A stretch of DNA of 7,368 nucleotides from a bacterium (lineage in GTDB: Bacteria; JAMCPX01). Position numbers and translations under genes: made by a program. Positions 1-6,120 of this stretch are shown here, one piece after another; position 1 is the stretch's first letter, and each line of letters starts with the position of its first letter. The notes below the pieces were generated by a model. That model was not told the origin of the DNA and did no database searches. It worked only from the letters and a program-made list of their open reading frames with translations. Where the stretch lies: the NCBI GenBank assembly GCA_021800575.1, contig JAJYYW010000065.1:1-7368 (forward strand), in the 5' to 3' direction.

Positions 1-386
1 CCGTCATGTTCTGCCCCTTTCATCCTCTCCATGCTGTTGCTCGGCTCATAACAGTCGTACAGAACCCAGCCGACAGCATCCCCAAAGGTGCGGGCAGCTG
101 AACAGTTTTCTGCTTTGAGCGTACCATAATACCATGAAACATCGGGCATGGTGTTCAAACAGCTTCCCATCACAGCCCACTGATCAACATCGCTCATCAG
201 GGACGTACGCTGGCAATCCCTGATCTCTGCACCAGCCAGGGGATTGTCCGGTACCTTGTAATAAAAAACATGAAGCGCGGGCATGCATCCAGCAATCACC
301 AGCATAAACATGGCACCAAAGAGTGCGGCGAATAACCGCCTGCCGGGAACCGAACTACTTTTAAATGAAACCTGTTTTGTATCCAT
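1..386 (-). CDS. Putative lipoprotein of unknown function (3' end outside window)
   Basis: This is an open frame of 128 codons with no stop, running off the left edge. It starts at ATG 386, preceded by a strong Shine-Dalgarno AAGGAGG (393-399) with a 6-nt spacer. The N-terminus has basic residues (R17, R18), a hydrophobic stretch at about 19-33 and a lipobox ending I31-A32-G33-C34. This is a signal peptidase II type signal, so the mature protein should be lipid-anchored and outside the cytoplasm. The visible mature part has four further cysteines (C58, C76, C95, C112), enough for two disulfides, and many Trp/Tyr residues. I recognise no family. It follows the acyl-CoA ligase gene by 173 nt and has its own likely promoter, so it is probably a separate transcription unit. 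GC is about 53% by hand count of the first 360 bases, visibly lower than the catabolic genes. Reality of the gene and lipoprotein call are fairly secure; function is unknown. Confidence 0.75.
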   Translation of the reverse strand, partial: MDTKQVSFKSSSVPGRRLFAALFGAMFMLVIAGCMPALHVFYYKVPDNPLAGAEIRDCQRTSLMSDVDQWAVMGSCLNTMPDVSWYYGTLKAENCSAARTFGDAVGWVLYDCYEPSNSMERMKGAEHD

Positions 387-406
387 TTCAGTCCTCCTTA
401 AAAGGC

Positions 407-434
407 AGTATACATATACCATCAGGAATATCAA
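407..434 (-). promoter_or_regulatory. Predicted sigma70-type promoter for the lipoprotein gene
   Basis: Read on the minus strand, TTGATA (434-429) and TATACT (412-407) are separated by 16 nt, each matching the sigma70 consensus at 5 of 6 positions. The start of transcription would fall near 400, giving a very short leader of about 14 nt with the Shine-Dalgarno close to the 5' end. The rest of the 387-559 spacer holds no gene and no clear hairpin with a T-run behind the ligase stop, so where the upstream transcript ends is not visible. This is a motif match only. Confidence 0.5.
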
Positions 435-559
435 TGACCGGGAAAACGTTTGCGCATGAGGAAAGTTCAGCCGTGATCGATAGGCCGGCGTCACTCCATG
501 TCATCGATTTTCCCTGTCAACGCACTTATTTCTCAGCGCTTTGAAAGGTGTATGTTCTG

Positions 560-2266
560 TTATGATGGCATGCCGCGCCGGACCTGCATATCGATGGTGT
601 CGGGGGTTATTCCTTCTTTGGACAGTGCACCCTTGATGACGCGCTGGGTCTCGGTTTTCGGGAGTTCCGCCATCACACGGAAATAGCGTGGTATGGCAAA
701 CCTCGCGAGATGTTCCCTGAGGAATTCGTGCAGTGCGCTGATATTGGCATCGGCCCCTTCCACGAAAACAACGGCTGCCATGACTTCATCCTCTCCGAGC
801 TCCGAGGGGACCGCATAAACCGCACACTCGATGATGTCCGGATATTGGAGAATCGCGTGCTCGACTTCGTACGCAGAGATGTTCTCACCCCTGCGCCTGA
901 GGGACTCCGTTTTTCTGCCGACAAAATACAGGTACCCTTTTTTGTCCGCGTAGACCATGTCACCGGTGTACAGCCAGCCGTCCCTGAGCTTCGATGAGGT
1001 CGCCTTCTCGTCCTTGTAGTACTCCACCGTTTTATTGGTTTTATTGCCGGTGGAAAAGATAAGCTCTCCGGGCTGTCCTTGCGGTACATCCTTGTTTTCG
1101 TCATCGACGATGCGGTACTTCCCGCCCAGCGGTTTGCCCATACTGCCTGCTGGCGCCTGACCGTAGTTCATAACGATGCTGCCGCCGCCGTCCACCGCAC
1201 CGTATCCTTCGATGATCTGCACGCCGAACCTTTTCTCGAATGGCTCCCACATGTCCGTGGGACACGCGGCGGACACAACATGTTTTACCGAGTGACTGCG
1301 ATCATCGGGTCGTTGTGGCTGCTTCATCAGGATCGGGATAATGCCGCCGATCGTGTTGAACACCGTCGCCCGGGTCTCCCGTACCTCGTTCCAGAACTTG
1401 CTCGCGCTGAACCTCTCCCTGAGCGCGACCTGTGCACCGACGTTCATGGCCGCAGTAACGGTGAGCAGGATCGCGTTCGCATGGAACAGGGGCAGGCAGG
1501 TGAAATACACATCGTCCTTCGTCAGGAGCGCACGGTTGAGCAGTTTCATCATCCGTATATTCGTGCGGCCGTAAAAGGTCGGGACGCCCTTGGGAAGGCC
1601 CGTAGTGCCGGACGTGTAGAGCAGCATGCACAGGTCACCTTCCCGCGGACTCAGCCCGGGCTTCGCGGTACTGACCCCGGGAGCATATGCCTCATCCAGC
1701 ACGTGCCGGGCGGGCGGGGAGCCGGGAACCAGGTTATCTCCGTTGGCATTGGTGATAACAACCGGAGGTGCAGGGAGGTCGCCGTGTATCTTGTCGTAGT
1801 ACTGAAGGAGTTCCTGGTCGATGCACGCAAAGCGGGCGCCCGAGTGATTGAATATGTGTGCAAGCTGGTTCGCGCGCAGGGCTATGTTCACCGGGACGGC
1901 GCACATGCCGAGCTTCTGTGCACCGAAAAACACATCGAGCCAGCGCGGGGAATTCTTCATGACGATCGCGATCGCCTGTCCCGGGCCTGCACCGAGTCCC
2001 TTCAGGTAGTTGGCGACCCTGTTTGCGTTGGCGTCCATATCCGCGTAGGTGTACGTCGCGCCGTAGAAGTTCAGAAACGGCCTGTTGCTGTCCTGTGCAG
2101 CCCGCTCTTCCAAAAGTCCGGCATGCGAGACATCATGCGCAATGGTCAGCTTGCCCCGTGCCTTCGTCAGGCGAAGGGTATCGCCGAGTGTGCCGCGCCT
2201 GAATTCTTCCCACCCCAGCAGAAGAGCTCCGGTGAATAATTTATTCAAGAAGGTAATAGTCTTCAT
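560..2266 (-). CDS. AMP-forming acyl-CoA ligase, CaiC/FATP-like
   Basis: This 568-residue member of the ANL adenylate-forming superfamily activates a carboxylic acid with ATP and CoA to an acyl-CoA via an acyl-adenylate. Visible motifs in order: P-loop YTSGTTGLPKG (217-227); A5-type EGYGAVDGG (353-361), where the usual Thr-Glu is Val-Asp; YTGD (433-436); GRKTESLRRRGENIS (450-464), covering the hinge; and a C-terminal LPKTETQRVIK (535-545). In that last motif the usual Gly-Lys before the hydrophobic residue is Gln-Arg, so the standard catalytic lysine position carries R542, with K545 three residues on. The N-terminus has about 45 residues before the domain proper, with a short hydrophobic patch (FTGALLLGW, 11-19) that may touch the membrane, as in FATP-type enzymes. 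The start at 2266 is 18 nt after the thiolase stop, with a weak AGGGAA ribosome site. It is the last gene of the block. The family is certain; the substrate (fatty, branched, aromatic or steroid-derived acid) cannot be told. Confidence 0.92.
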   Translation of the reverse strand: MKTITFLNKLFTGALLLGWEEFRRGTLGDTLRLTKARGKLTIAHDVSHAGLLEERAAQDSNRPFLNFYGATYTYADMDANANRVANYLKGLGAGPGQAIAIVMKNSPRWLDVFFGAQKLGMCAVPVNIALRANQLAHIFNHSGARFACIDQELLQYYDKIHGDLPAPPVVITNANGDNLVPGSPPARHVLDEAYAPGVSTAKPGLSPREGDLCMLLYTSGTTGLPKGVPTFYGRTNIRMMKLLNRALLTKDDVYFTCLPLFHANAILLTVTAAMNVGAQVALRERFSASKFWNEVRETRATVFNTIGGIIPILMKQPQRPDDRSHSVKHVVSAACPTDMWEPFEKRFGVQIIEGYGAVDGGGSIVMNYGQAPAGSMGKPLGGKYRIVDDENKDVPQGQPGELIFSTGNKTNKTVEYYKDEKATSSKLRDGWLYTGDMVYADKKGYLYFVGRKTESLRRRGENISAYEVEHAILQYPDIIECAVYAVPSELGEDEVMAAVVFVEGADANISALHEFLREHLARFAIPRYFRVMAELPKTETQRVIKGALSKEGITPDTIDMQVRRGMPS

Positions 2267-2284
2267 CGAGGATTCCCTGCCGGT

Positions 2285-3679
2285 CTATTTTTCCAGGATG
2301 TGAATGCACAACGCGGCCTCTTCGTTGCCCAGTGCCCCGCCGCCGTTTTCTGCCAGTGCAATGCGCGCACCCTGCACCTGCCGTTTGCCTGCCTCGCCCC
2401 GGAGCTGCGTCACCAGTTCGTTGATCTGTGCAAGGCCTGACGCGCCGATGGGATGCCCGCGTGAAAGCAGTCCGCCGGAGGTGTTGATGGGTTTTTTCCC
2501 GCCAACCCGGGTCTCTCCCCGTTCTGCATACACGCCGCCCTCTCCCTCGGGAAAGAATCCGAGCGCCTCGGTCTGGTGGAGCTCGCCGTACGCGGTCGCA
2601 TCGTGCACCTCGGCAAGGTCTATATCCTTCGGACCGAGCCCCGATTTCTCGTACGCTATCCTGCCAGCCCGCTCCCCGATGTCCGGCTCGTCCTGGGACC
2701 GCGTCCGTCCGGATGCAAGCACCGATGCCCTGACCTTCACTGCCCGTGAAAGCACCCCGAGCCGCTTCACGACATCCCCGGTTGCGAGGATGGCCGACGC
2801 GGCACCGTCACCGATCGGCGCGCACATCGCCCTGGTCAGGGGATAGGAGACCATGCGGTCGTTCAGAACATCGTCCACAGAAACGTCGAAGGTGTACTGC
2901 GCATTGGGATTCATGGTCGAGTGCCAGTGGTTCTTCGAAGCTATGATAGCAAGCTGGCGCGCCGTGCTCCCATACTTCTTCATGTGTGCCCGCGCAGCGA
3001 ACGCGTAGACGTCCATGAACGGAGAGTGGTCGGCCCCGGCTCCCTTGCCCGTGCCGTTCAGGCCCGACAGCAGTTTCTTCACATTGCCATAGCCCATGCT
3101 CTCGCCGAGAATGATGTACGTCGCAAACATGTCCCAGTAATTCTTGAGCATTCCGCGCATGCCGGCCTTTTTCTTGTTTGCCCTCGGCTTCCTGGCGGCA
3201 GCCGGCGTATCCTTCGGTACCTCCAGCATCTCCGGTGCAGTCTTCTTAATGTACTCGATCTGATCGAAGATACCGCCCACATCGAGGCCGCTCATGAACC
3301 CGGCAAACATCAGGTACTTGTTCATCGCGTACACCTTCTCCACACCGATCGCCAGGGACACATCGGTCATCCCGGAGGCAACGTCCTTCCATGCGTTGTG
3401 AAAGGCCGTGGATCCGCCGGCGCATGCGTTTTCGACATTGGTTATGGGTATACTCTCTATGCCCAGGGGCCTCAGGGCGACCTGCCCGCGGATGCAGTGC
3501 TGGAAGTTGCGCATCCCCCATCCTGAATTGGAAAACCACGCGGACTGGATGTCTGTCTTTTCGATGCCCGCATCTTTGAGCACTCCCCCGATAGTCCAGG
3601 CTGCGAGTTCCTTGATGCTGTTCTCAAGGTACCTGCCGAACTTGATGGTGTGCGAACCGATAACGTAGACGTCTCTCAT
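2285..3679 (-). CDS. SCP2-type thiolase (acetyl-CoA acetyltransferase family)
   Basis: This 464-residue thiolase-fold enzyme is expected to cleave a 3-ketoacyl-CoA with CoA, releasing acetyl- or propionyl-CoA. The nucleophilic cysteine is C86 in NACAGGS (84-90). The SCP2-type HDxx motif is HDAT (359-362) in place of HDCF, and the GHP histidine is at 408-410 in a typical SGGLLSRGHPIGASG context. The C-terminal glycine turn is ENGGG (444-448), without the Cys of the classical CxG motif. The second catalytic Cys is thus absent from both places where the family carries it. It is about 70 residues longer than usual relatives (about 390), from an insertion around 139-219 that includes a Lys/Arg-rich segment (163-176). 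ATG 3679 has a strong AAGGAGAGG ribosome site (3684-3692) that overlaps the ferredoxin stop. Many relatives of this thiolase class work with a small DUF35 zinc/OB-fold partner; none is encoded here. The fold assignment is firm; the exact reaction is inferred. Confidence 0.9.
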   Translation of the reverse strand: MRDVYVIGSHTIKFGRYLENSIKELAAWTIGGVLKDAGIEKTDIQSAWFSNSGWGMRNFQHCIRGQVALRPLGIESIPITNVENACAGGSTAFHNAWKDVASGMTDVSLAIGVEKVYAMNKYLMFAGFMSGLDVGGIFDQIEYIKKTAPEMLEVPKDTPAAARKPRANKKKAGMRGMLKNYWDMFATYIILGESMGYGNVKKLLSGLNGTGKGAGADHSPFMDVYAFAARAHMKKYGSTARQLAIIASKNHWHSTMNPNAQYTFDVSVDDVLNDRMVSYPLTRAMCAPIGDGAASAILATGDVVKRLGVLSRAVKVRASVLASGRTRSQDEPDIGERAGRIAYEKSGLGPKDIDLAEVHDATAYGELHQTEALGFFPEGEGGVYAERGETRVGGKKPINTSGGLLSRGHPIGASGLAQINELVTQLRGEAGKRQVQGARIALAENGGGALGNEEAALCIHILEK

Positions 3680-3690
3680 GTATCCTCTCC

Positions 3691-4014
3691 TTAAAATTTT
3701 CTCGGCGGCCGTGGTTCACCGCGGTCGAGGTATTTGAAATGAAAATTGAACTGCAGGTAGCTCGTGATCATGATGGCGTTTTGCGGACATATGGCGACGC
3801 AGTCGCCGCACGCAATGCAGAACGGCATGTCTTCCACCATCCGGGCTTTTTTACCGATGACCTCGAGAGCATGCGCCGGACACGGCTTCAGGCAGAAACC
3901 ACACCCGTCGCAGGTCTCGCTCTCTATGCGCACGGCACCGAATGTGACATCCCGTCCGAGATGGGAAAAGCTTTCGATCCGTGTCCTTTTTTTCAATGAT
4001 ATGCGTTCCGGCAT
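3691..4014 (-). CDS. 2[4Fe-4S] ferredoxin
   Basis: This 107-residue protein has two full cysteine motifs: C35-x2-C38-x2-C41-x3-C45-P and C66-x2-C69-x2-C72-x3-C76-P. It should therefore bind two [4Fe-4S] clusters as a low-potential cytoplasmic electron carrier. It has a 34-residue N-terminal lead and an aromatic then basic tail after the second motif (about 82-107, ending RPPRKF), both longer than in minimal clostridial ferredoxins. The frame stays open upstream to 4128, but I chose ATG 4014 because GAGAGGTGG (4018-4026) lies just in front and because a longer start would overlap the nitroreductase. The gene begins 10 nt after the nitroreductase stop, and that stop sits inside the ribosome site, so the two are probably translationally coupled. 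Nitroreductases fused to an N-terminal 2[4Fe-4S] domain are known, so the obvious partner is the neighbouring flavoprotein. It could also serve an ETF or reductase outside the window. Confidence 0.92.
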   Translation of the reverse strand: MPERISLKKRTRIESFSHLGRDVTFGAVRIESETCDGCGFCLKPCPAHALEVIGKKARMVEDMPFCIACGDCVAICPQNAIMITSYLQFNFHFKYLDRGEPRPPRKF

Positions 4015-4017
4015 AGT

Positions 4018-4026
4018 CCACCTCTC
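4018..4026 (-). promoter_or_regulatory. Ribosome binding site deciding the ferredoxin start
   Basis: GAGAGGTGG on the minus strand has its GAGG core 6 nt before ATG 4014 and overlaps the nitroreductase TGA (4027-4025). It supports 4014 over the in-frame upstream start at 4128 and suggests translational coupling of nitroreductase and ferredoxin. Confidence 0.75.
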
Positions 4027-4771
4027 AGTACAGTACTTTGAATGTGCCATCCTGGCCGAACCAGTCGATGGCTTTTGTTTCCCGCGAAAACTCTCCGCTG
4101 GGCGTGCCGCGCGGGTACCCGATTGCAATGGACGTCATCAGCTTGTACGGGTAACGGATCCCGAGCCGGTGTTTCCATTTCCGGTACATGGCGAGCGGCG
4201 TCATGAAGCTGACCCAGCATGTCCCGAGGCCGTAGCTGTGCGCGGTCAGCACCATGTTTTGCCCTGCAATACCGACGTCAAGGTCCGGGTCACCCGGGGA
4301 CCGTTTGTCCGCGAGTATGATGATCACGGTCGGCGCGTCGTGCCACAATCCGAGCTTGCCGTCAGCAATCAGCCGCATGGCACCGAACGGGACCGGGTGA
4401 AACATCTGCGGGAGAAAGCGCATCATGAGTTTTGCGACCCATTCCTTGTGCTTTGCCCATGTATCGAGATACCATGCGAACTTCATGACGAGTTTCAATT
4501 TATTGATGACATCGTTTTCCATCTCCTTGATCATGGTCTGGTCCTGCACGACGATGAACTTCCACGGCTGGGAATTGCCCGCGGACGGCGCAAACCTGCC
4601 TGCCTCGATGATACGCCGGACGATGTACTCCGGCACCTGCTTGTTCCGCTCGTAGAACCGGACACTTCTTCGGCTGTAGATGGCGTTTTCGACGGCATTG
4701 AATGCTTCGCCCGGCTCCGGTAGACGCATCTTTCCTGCATCGGCGATCCGCATATCGTTCTGGTTTATCAT
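4025..4771 (-). CDS. Nitroreductase-family FMN oxidoreductase
   Basis: This 248-residue protein has the nitroreductase fold, which binds FMN at a dimer interface and moves electrons from a reduced carrier to an unsaturated or nitro acceptor. The N-terminal FMN-phosphate motif is SRRSVRFY (33-40), followed by APSAGNSQPW (61-70), the central GLGTCW (181-186) and the C-terminal IAIGYP (215-220). A helical, aromatic-rich insertion at about 84-145 between the first and central motifs should cover the active site and set substrate choice. No signal peptide is seen. ATG 4771 is preceded by AAGGAG (4779-4784) with a 7-nt spacer; the frame extends to 4822, but that start lacks such a site and would run into the repeat region. 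It heads the four-gene group nitroreductase, ferredoxin, thiolase, ligase. With a ferredoxin directly downstream, reduced ferredoxin rather than NAD(P)H is a plausible donor (inference). The true substrate is unknown; 'nitroreductase' is the fold name only. Confidence 0.88.
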   Translation of the reverse strand: MINQNDMRIADAGKMRLPEPGEAFNAVENAIYSRRSVRFYERNKQVPEYIVRRIIEAGRFAPSAGNSQPWKFIVVQDQTMIKEMENDVINKLKLVMKFAWYLDTWAKHKEWVAKLMMRFLPQMFHPVPFGAMRLIADGKLGLWHDAPTVIIILADKRSPGDPDLDVGIAGQNMVLTAHSYGLGTCWVSFMTPLAMYRKWKHRLGIRYPYKLMTSIAIGYPRGTPSGEFSRETKAIDWFGQDGTFKVLY

Positions 4772-4778
4772 ATATATT

Positions 4779-4784
4779 CTCCTT
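4779..4784 (-). promoter_or_regulatory. Ribosome binding site deciding the nitroreductase start
   Basis: AAGGAG on the minus strand lies 7 nt before ATG 4771. It favours this start over an in-frame codon at 4822. A small 5-bp hairpin (CGGCT-TTC-AGCCG on the plus strand, 4803-4815) sits just upstream. Confidence 0.7.
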
Positions 4785-4825
4785 GGGTATTCCCCTCTCG
4801 ATCGGCTTTCAGCCGCAACCAAAAT

Positions 4826-4930
4826 ATCTCCCGCCCCACGGGGAACTTGGGTACCCCTCCCTCTTTTTCAAAGAGGGGATGATGAGACGTCTCCCCCTCT
4901 GGAAAAGGGGGACAAAGGGAGATTTCCCCA
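4826..4930. repeat. Palindromic C/G-rich dispersed repeat (MITE/REP-like)
   Basis: This is an imperfect inverted repeat centred on the perfect palindrome GAGACGTCTC (4884-4893). The left arm contains a perfect 8-bp hairpin (4859-4866 with 4870-4877, loop TTC). The right arm contains a 7-bp hairpin, TCCCCCT/AGGGGGA (4892-4898 with 4906-4912). The outer parts also pair: GGGGAA (4840-4845) with TTCCCC (4924-4929), and alternatively ATCTCCC (4826-4832) with GGGAGAT (4917-4923). The twin C-runs and G-runs separated by TTTTTCAAAG and CTGGAAAAGG match a multicopy intergenic element known from many Desulfobacterota and other bacterial genomes (recalled, not searched). It fills most of the 213-nt gap between dehydrogenase B and the nitroreductase, which otherwise holds only the nitroreductase ribosome site and no convincing promoter. 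No T-run follows either hairpin, so it is not a standard terminator. Read-through, transcript processing or partial attenuation are all possible. Confidence 0.75.
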
Positions 4931-4984
4931 CAGGATGTGCAATAGTTATCTTTCCATGCTTCATAGAACATAAAACGGAAGAAT

Positions 4985-6109
4985 CTACCCTTTCACCATG
5001 GCGCGCACCATCCCGAGCTTGCGCATCGGCGATAACCCCAGCAGTGCCTGTACCTGTTTGGCGTCTCGGTAGCGCTTTTCCTGTCCGTAGTCTTTCATGT
5101 AACCGTTGCCCCCCAGGACCTGTATGCCGTCCGTGGTCAGCTTGCACGCCAGCTCCGACAGATGCAGGGCAGCGGCACGTGTACTGAGCTCCCACTGGAG
5201 ATCCTGCTGTTCCGCGGCCAGCGCGGCTCCGGAAACCGCCAGGTCCGCCACCTTGACCTGCACGGCCATGTCCGCGAGCAGCATACGGAGCGACGACCAA
5301 TTGATGATCTCCCGGCCGCCCTGGAAGCGTTCCTGACTGTAGGACAATGCCTCCTGAAAAGCTCCCTTCATGATACCGCACTGCATGGCGGCTACTGCCG
5401 CGTGCATCCGGTCGGACGCGCGGTTGAAGTGCCTGGTTCCTTCCCCCTCAGTTCCGAAAGGCCTGCCTTCCGCTGCTTCCAGCCGGACATCCACGGCAGG
5501 GCAGGCATGGAGCCCAAGGCTGAATATGGGCTCTCCCGTGTTTATCCCGGGAGTTTCCCTCCTGACAAGAAAGTACGTATACCCTTCCTGCCCTTTGACA
5601 CGCGCAGGGAGCAGGATGTGGCCGGCCAGACCGCCGAGAACAACGTACTCGGCAACACCGCTCAGCCGGTACGTGCCGTTGTCCCTGACTGCTTCGAGCC
5701 GGGGCACCGTCTCATCGGGGTTGCAGAAAGCAGGGTACGCGATCAGTGCAGAGCCGGCGTTTGCAGCCTGACCGATGATGCTCTGCACGACATTATTCCC
5801 GCCGGCTGCAAGCATGATTTCCTGCGCAAGTGCATTGGTAAAGATAATCGCGGCCAGTCCCGCGTCCACGGCGCTGATCTCGTCGAGGATCACGCACAGG
5901 GCACCGATGTCCTGACCGCTGCCACCGCACTCCTCCGGCATGGTTATTCCCAGCAGGCCGAGTTCGTGCGCCTTTGCCACCACAGAATCGAAGAACGGGC
6001 CGAAAGGATAGCGGTCGTTGGCTTTCCTGTCGGCGGTCAGCTCCCTGGCTGCAAAATTATGCGCCAGGTCTTGGAAAGATTTAAGTTCGGTTTTTATCGT
6101 GGTCAGCAT
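4985..6109 (-). CDS. Acyl-CoA dehydrogenase-like protein B, catalytic Glu absent
   Basis: This 374-residue protein has full acyl-CoA dehydrogenase (ACAD) length and layout: N-terminal helical domain (about 1-115), middle beta domain (about 120-225) and C-terminal helical domain with GGNGYMKDYGQEKRYRDAK (333-351). The usual middle-domain signature (Thr-Glu-Pro...Gly-Ser/Thr-Asp) is replaced by AYPAFCNPDET (124-134). The segment after RDAK reads QALLGLSPM where family members have QIYEGTxxI, so the standard catalytic Glu is L357. D233, in RASDRMHAAV, aligns by eye with the alternative base position used by isovaleryl-CoA dehydrogenase. Possible roles are a non-catalytic or FAD-supporting partner of the upstream dehydrogenase, or an enzyme using an Asp base. 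ATG 6109 has AGGAGG (6115-6120) directly abutting the upstream gene's stop, with an 11-nt gap, which implies coupled synthesis. The frame is intact from start to stop, so this is not a decayed pseudogene. Electrons would go to ETF, which is not in the window. Confidence 0.88.
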   Translation of the reverse strand: MLTTIKTELKSFQDLAHNFAARELTADRKANDRYPFGPFFDSVVAKAHELGLLGITMPEECGGSGQDIGALCVILDEISAVDAGLAAIIFTNALAQEIMLAAGGNNVVQSIIGQAANAGSALIAYPAFCNPDETVPRLEAVRDNGTYRLSGVAEYVVLGGLAGHILLPARVKGQEGYTYFLVRRETPGINTGEPIFSLGLHACPAVDVRLEAAEGRPFGTEGEGTRHFNRASDRMHAAVAAMQCGIMKGAFQEALSYSQERFQGGREIINWSSLRMLLADMAVQVKVADLAVSGAALAAEQQDLQWELSTRAAALHLSELACKLTTDGIQVLGGNGYMKDYGQEKRYRDAKQVQALLGLSPMRKLGMVRAMVKG

Positions 6110-6120
6110 AGGTACCTCCT

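Noticed and set aside
515..520. TTGACA on the minus strand as a -35 box
   Set aside because: No acceptable -10 sequence lies 16-18 nt downstream; the pair at 407-434 is much better.
1079..2239. Long plus-strand open frame (386 codons) antisense to the acyl-CoA ligase
   Set aside because: The opposite strand encodes a complete ligase with all motifs. The plus-strand product has no recognisable domain and is explained by GC-rich third codon positions removing stops.
4015..4128. N-terminally extended ferredoxin start at 4128
   Set aside because: It would overlap the nitroreductase C-terminus by about 100 nt, while ATG 4014 has a good ribosome site.
3764..4723. Long plus-strand open frame (319 codons) antisense to ferredoxin and nitroreductase
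   Set aside because: It crosses two well-supported minus-strand genes and their junction, and its product shows no domain.
4859..4912. Hairpins as a Rho-independent terminator
   Set aside because: Neither hairpin is followed by a T-run on either strand, so they are treated as part of the repeat.
4768..4971. Small minus-strand frame with a CPPFPEGE / HHPLFEKEGG type product
   Set aside because: This is the translation of the palindromic repeat, a well-known source of spurious predicted proteins.
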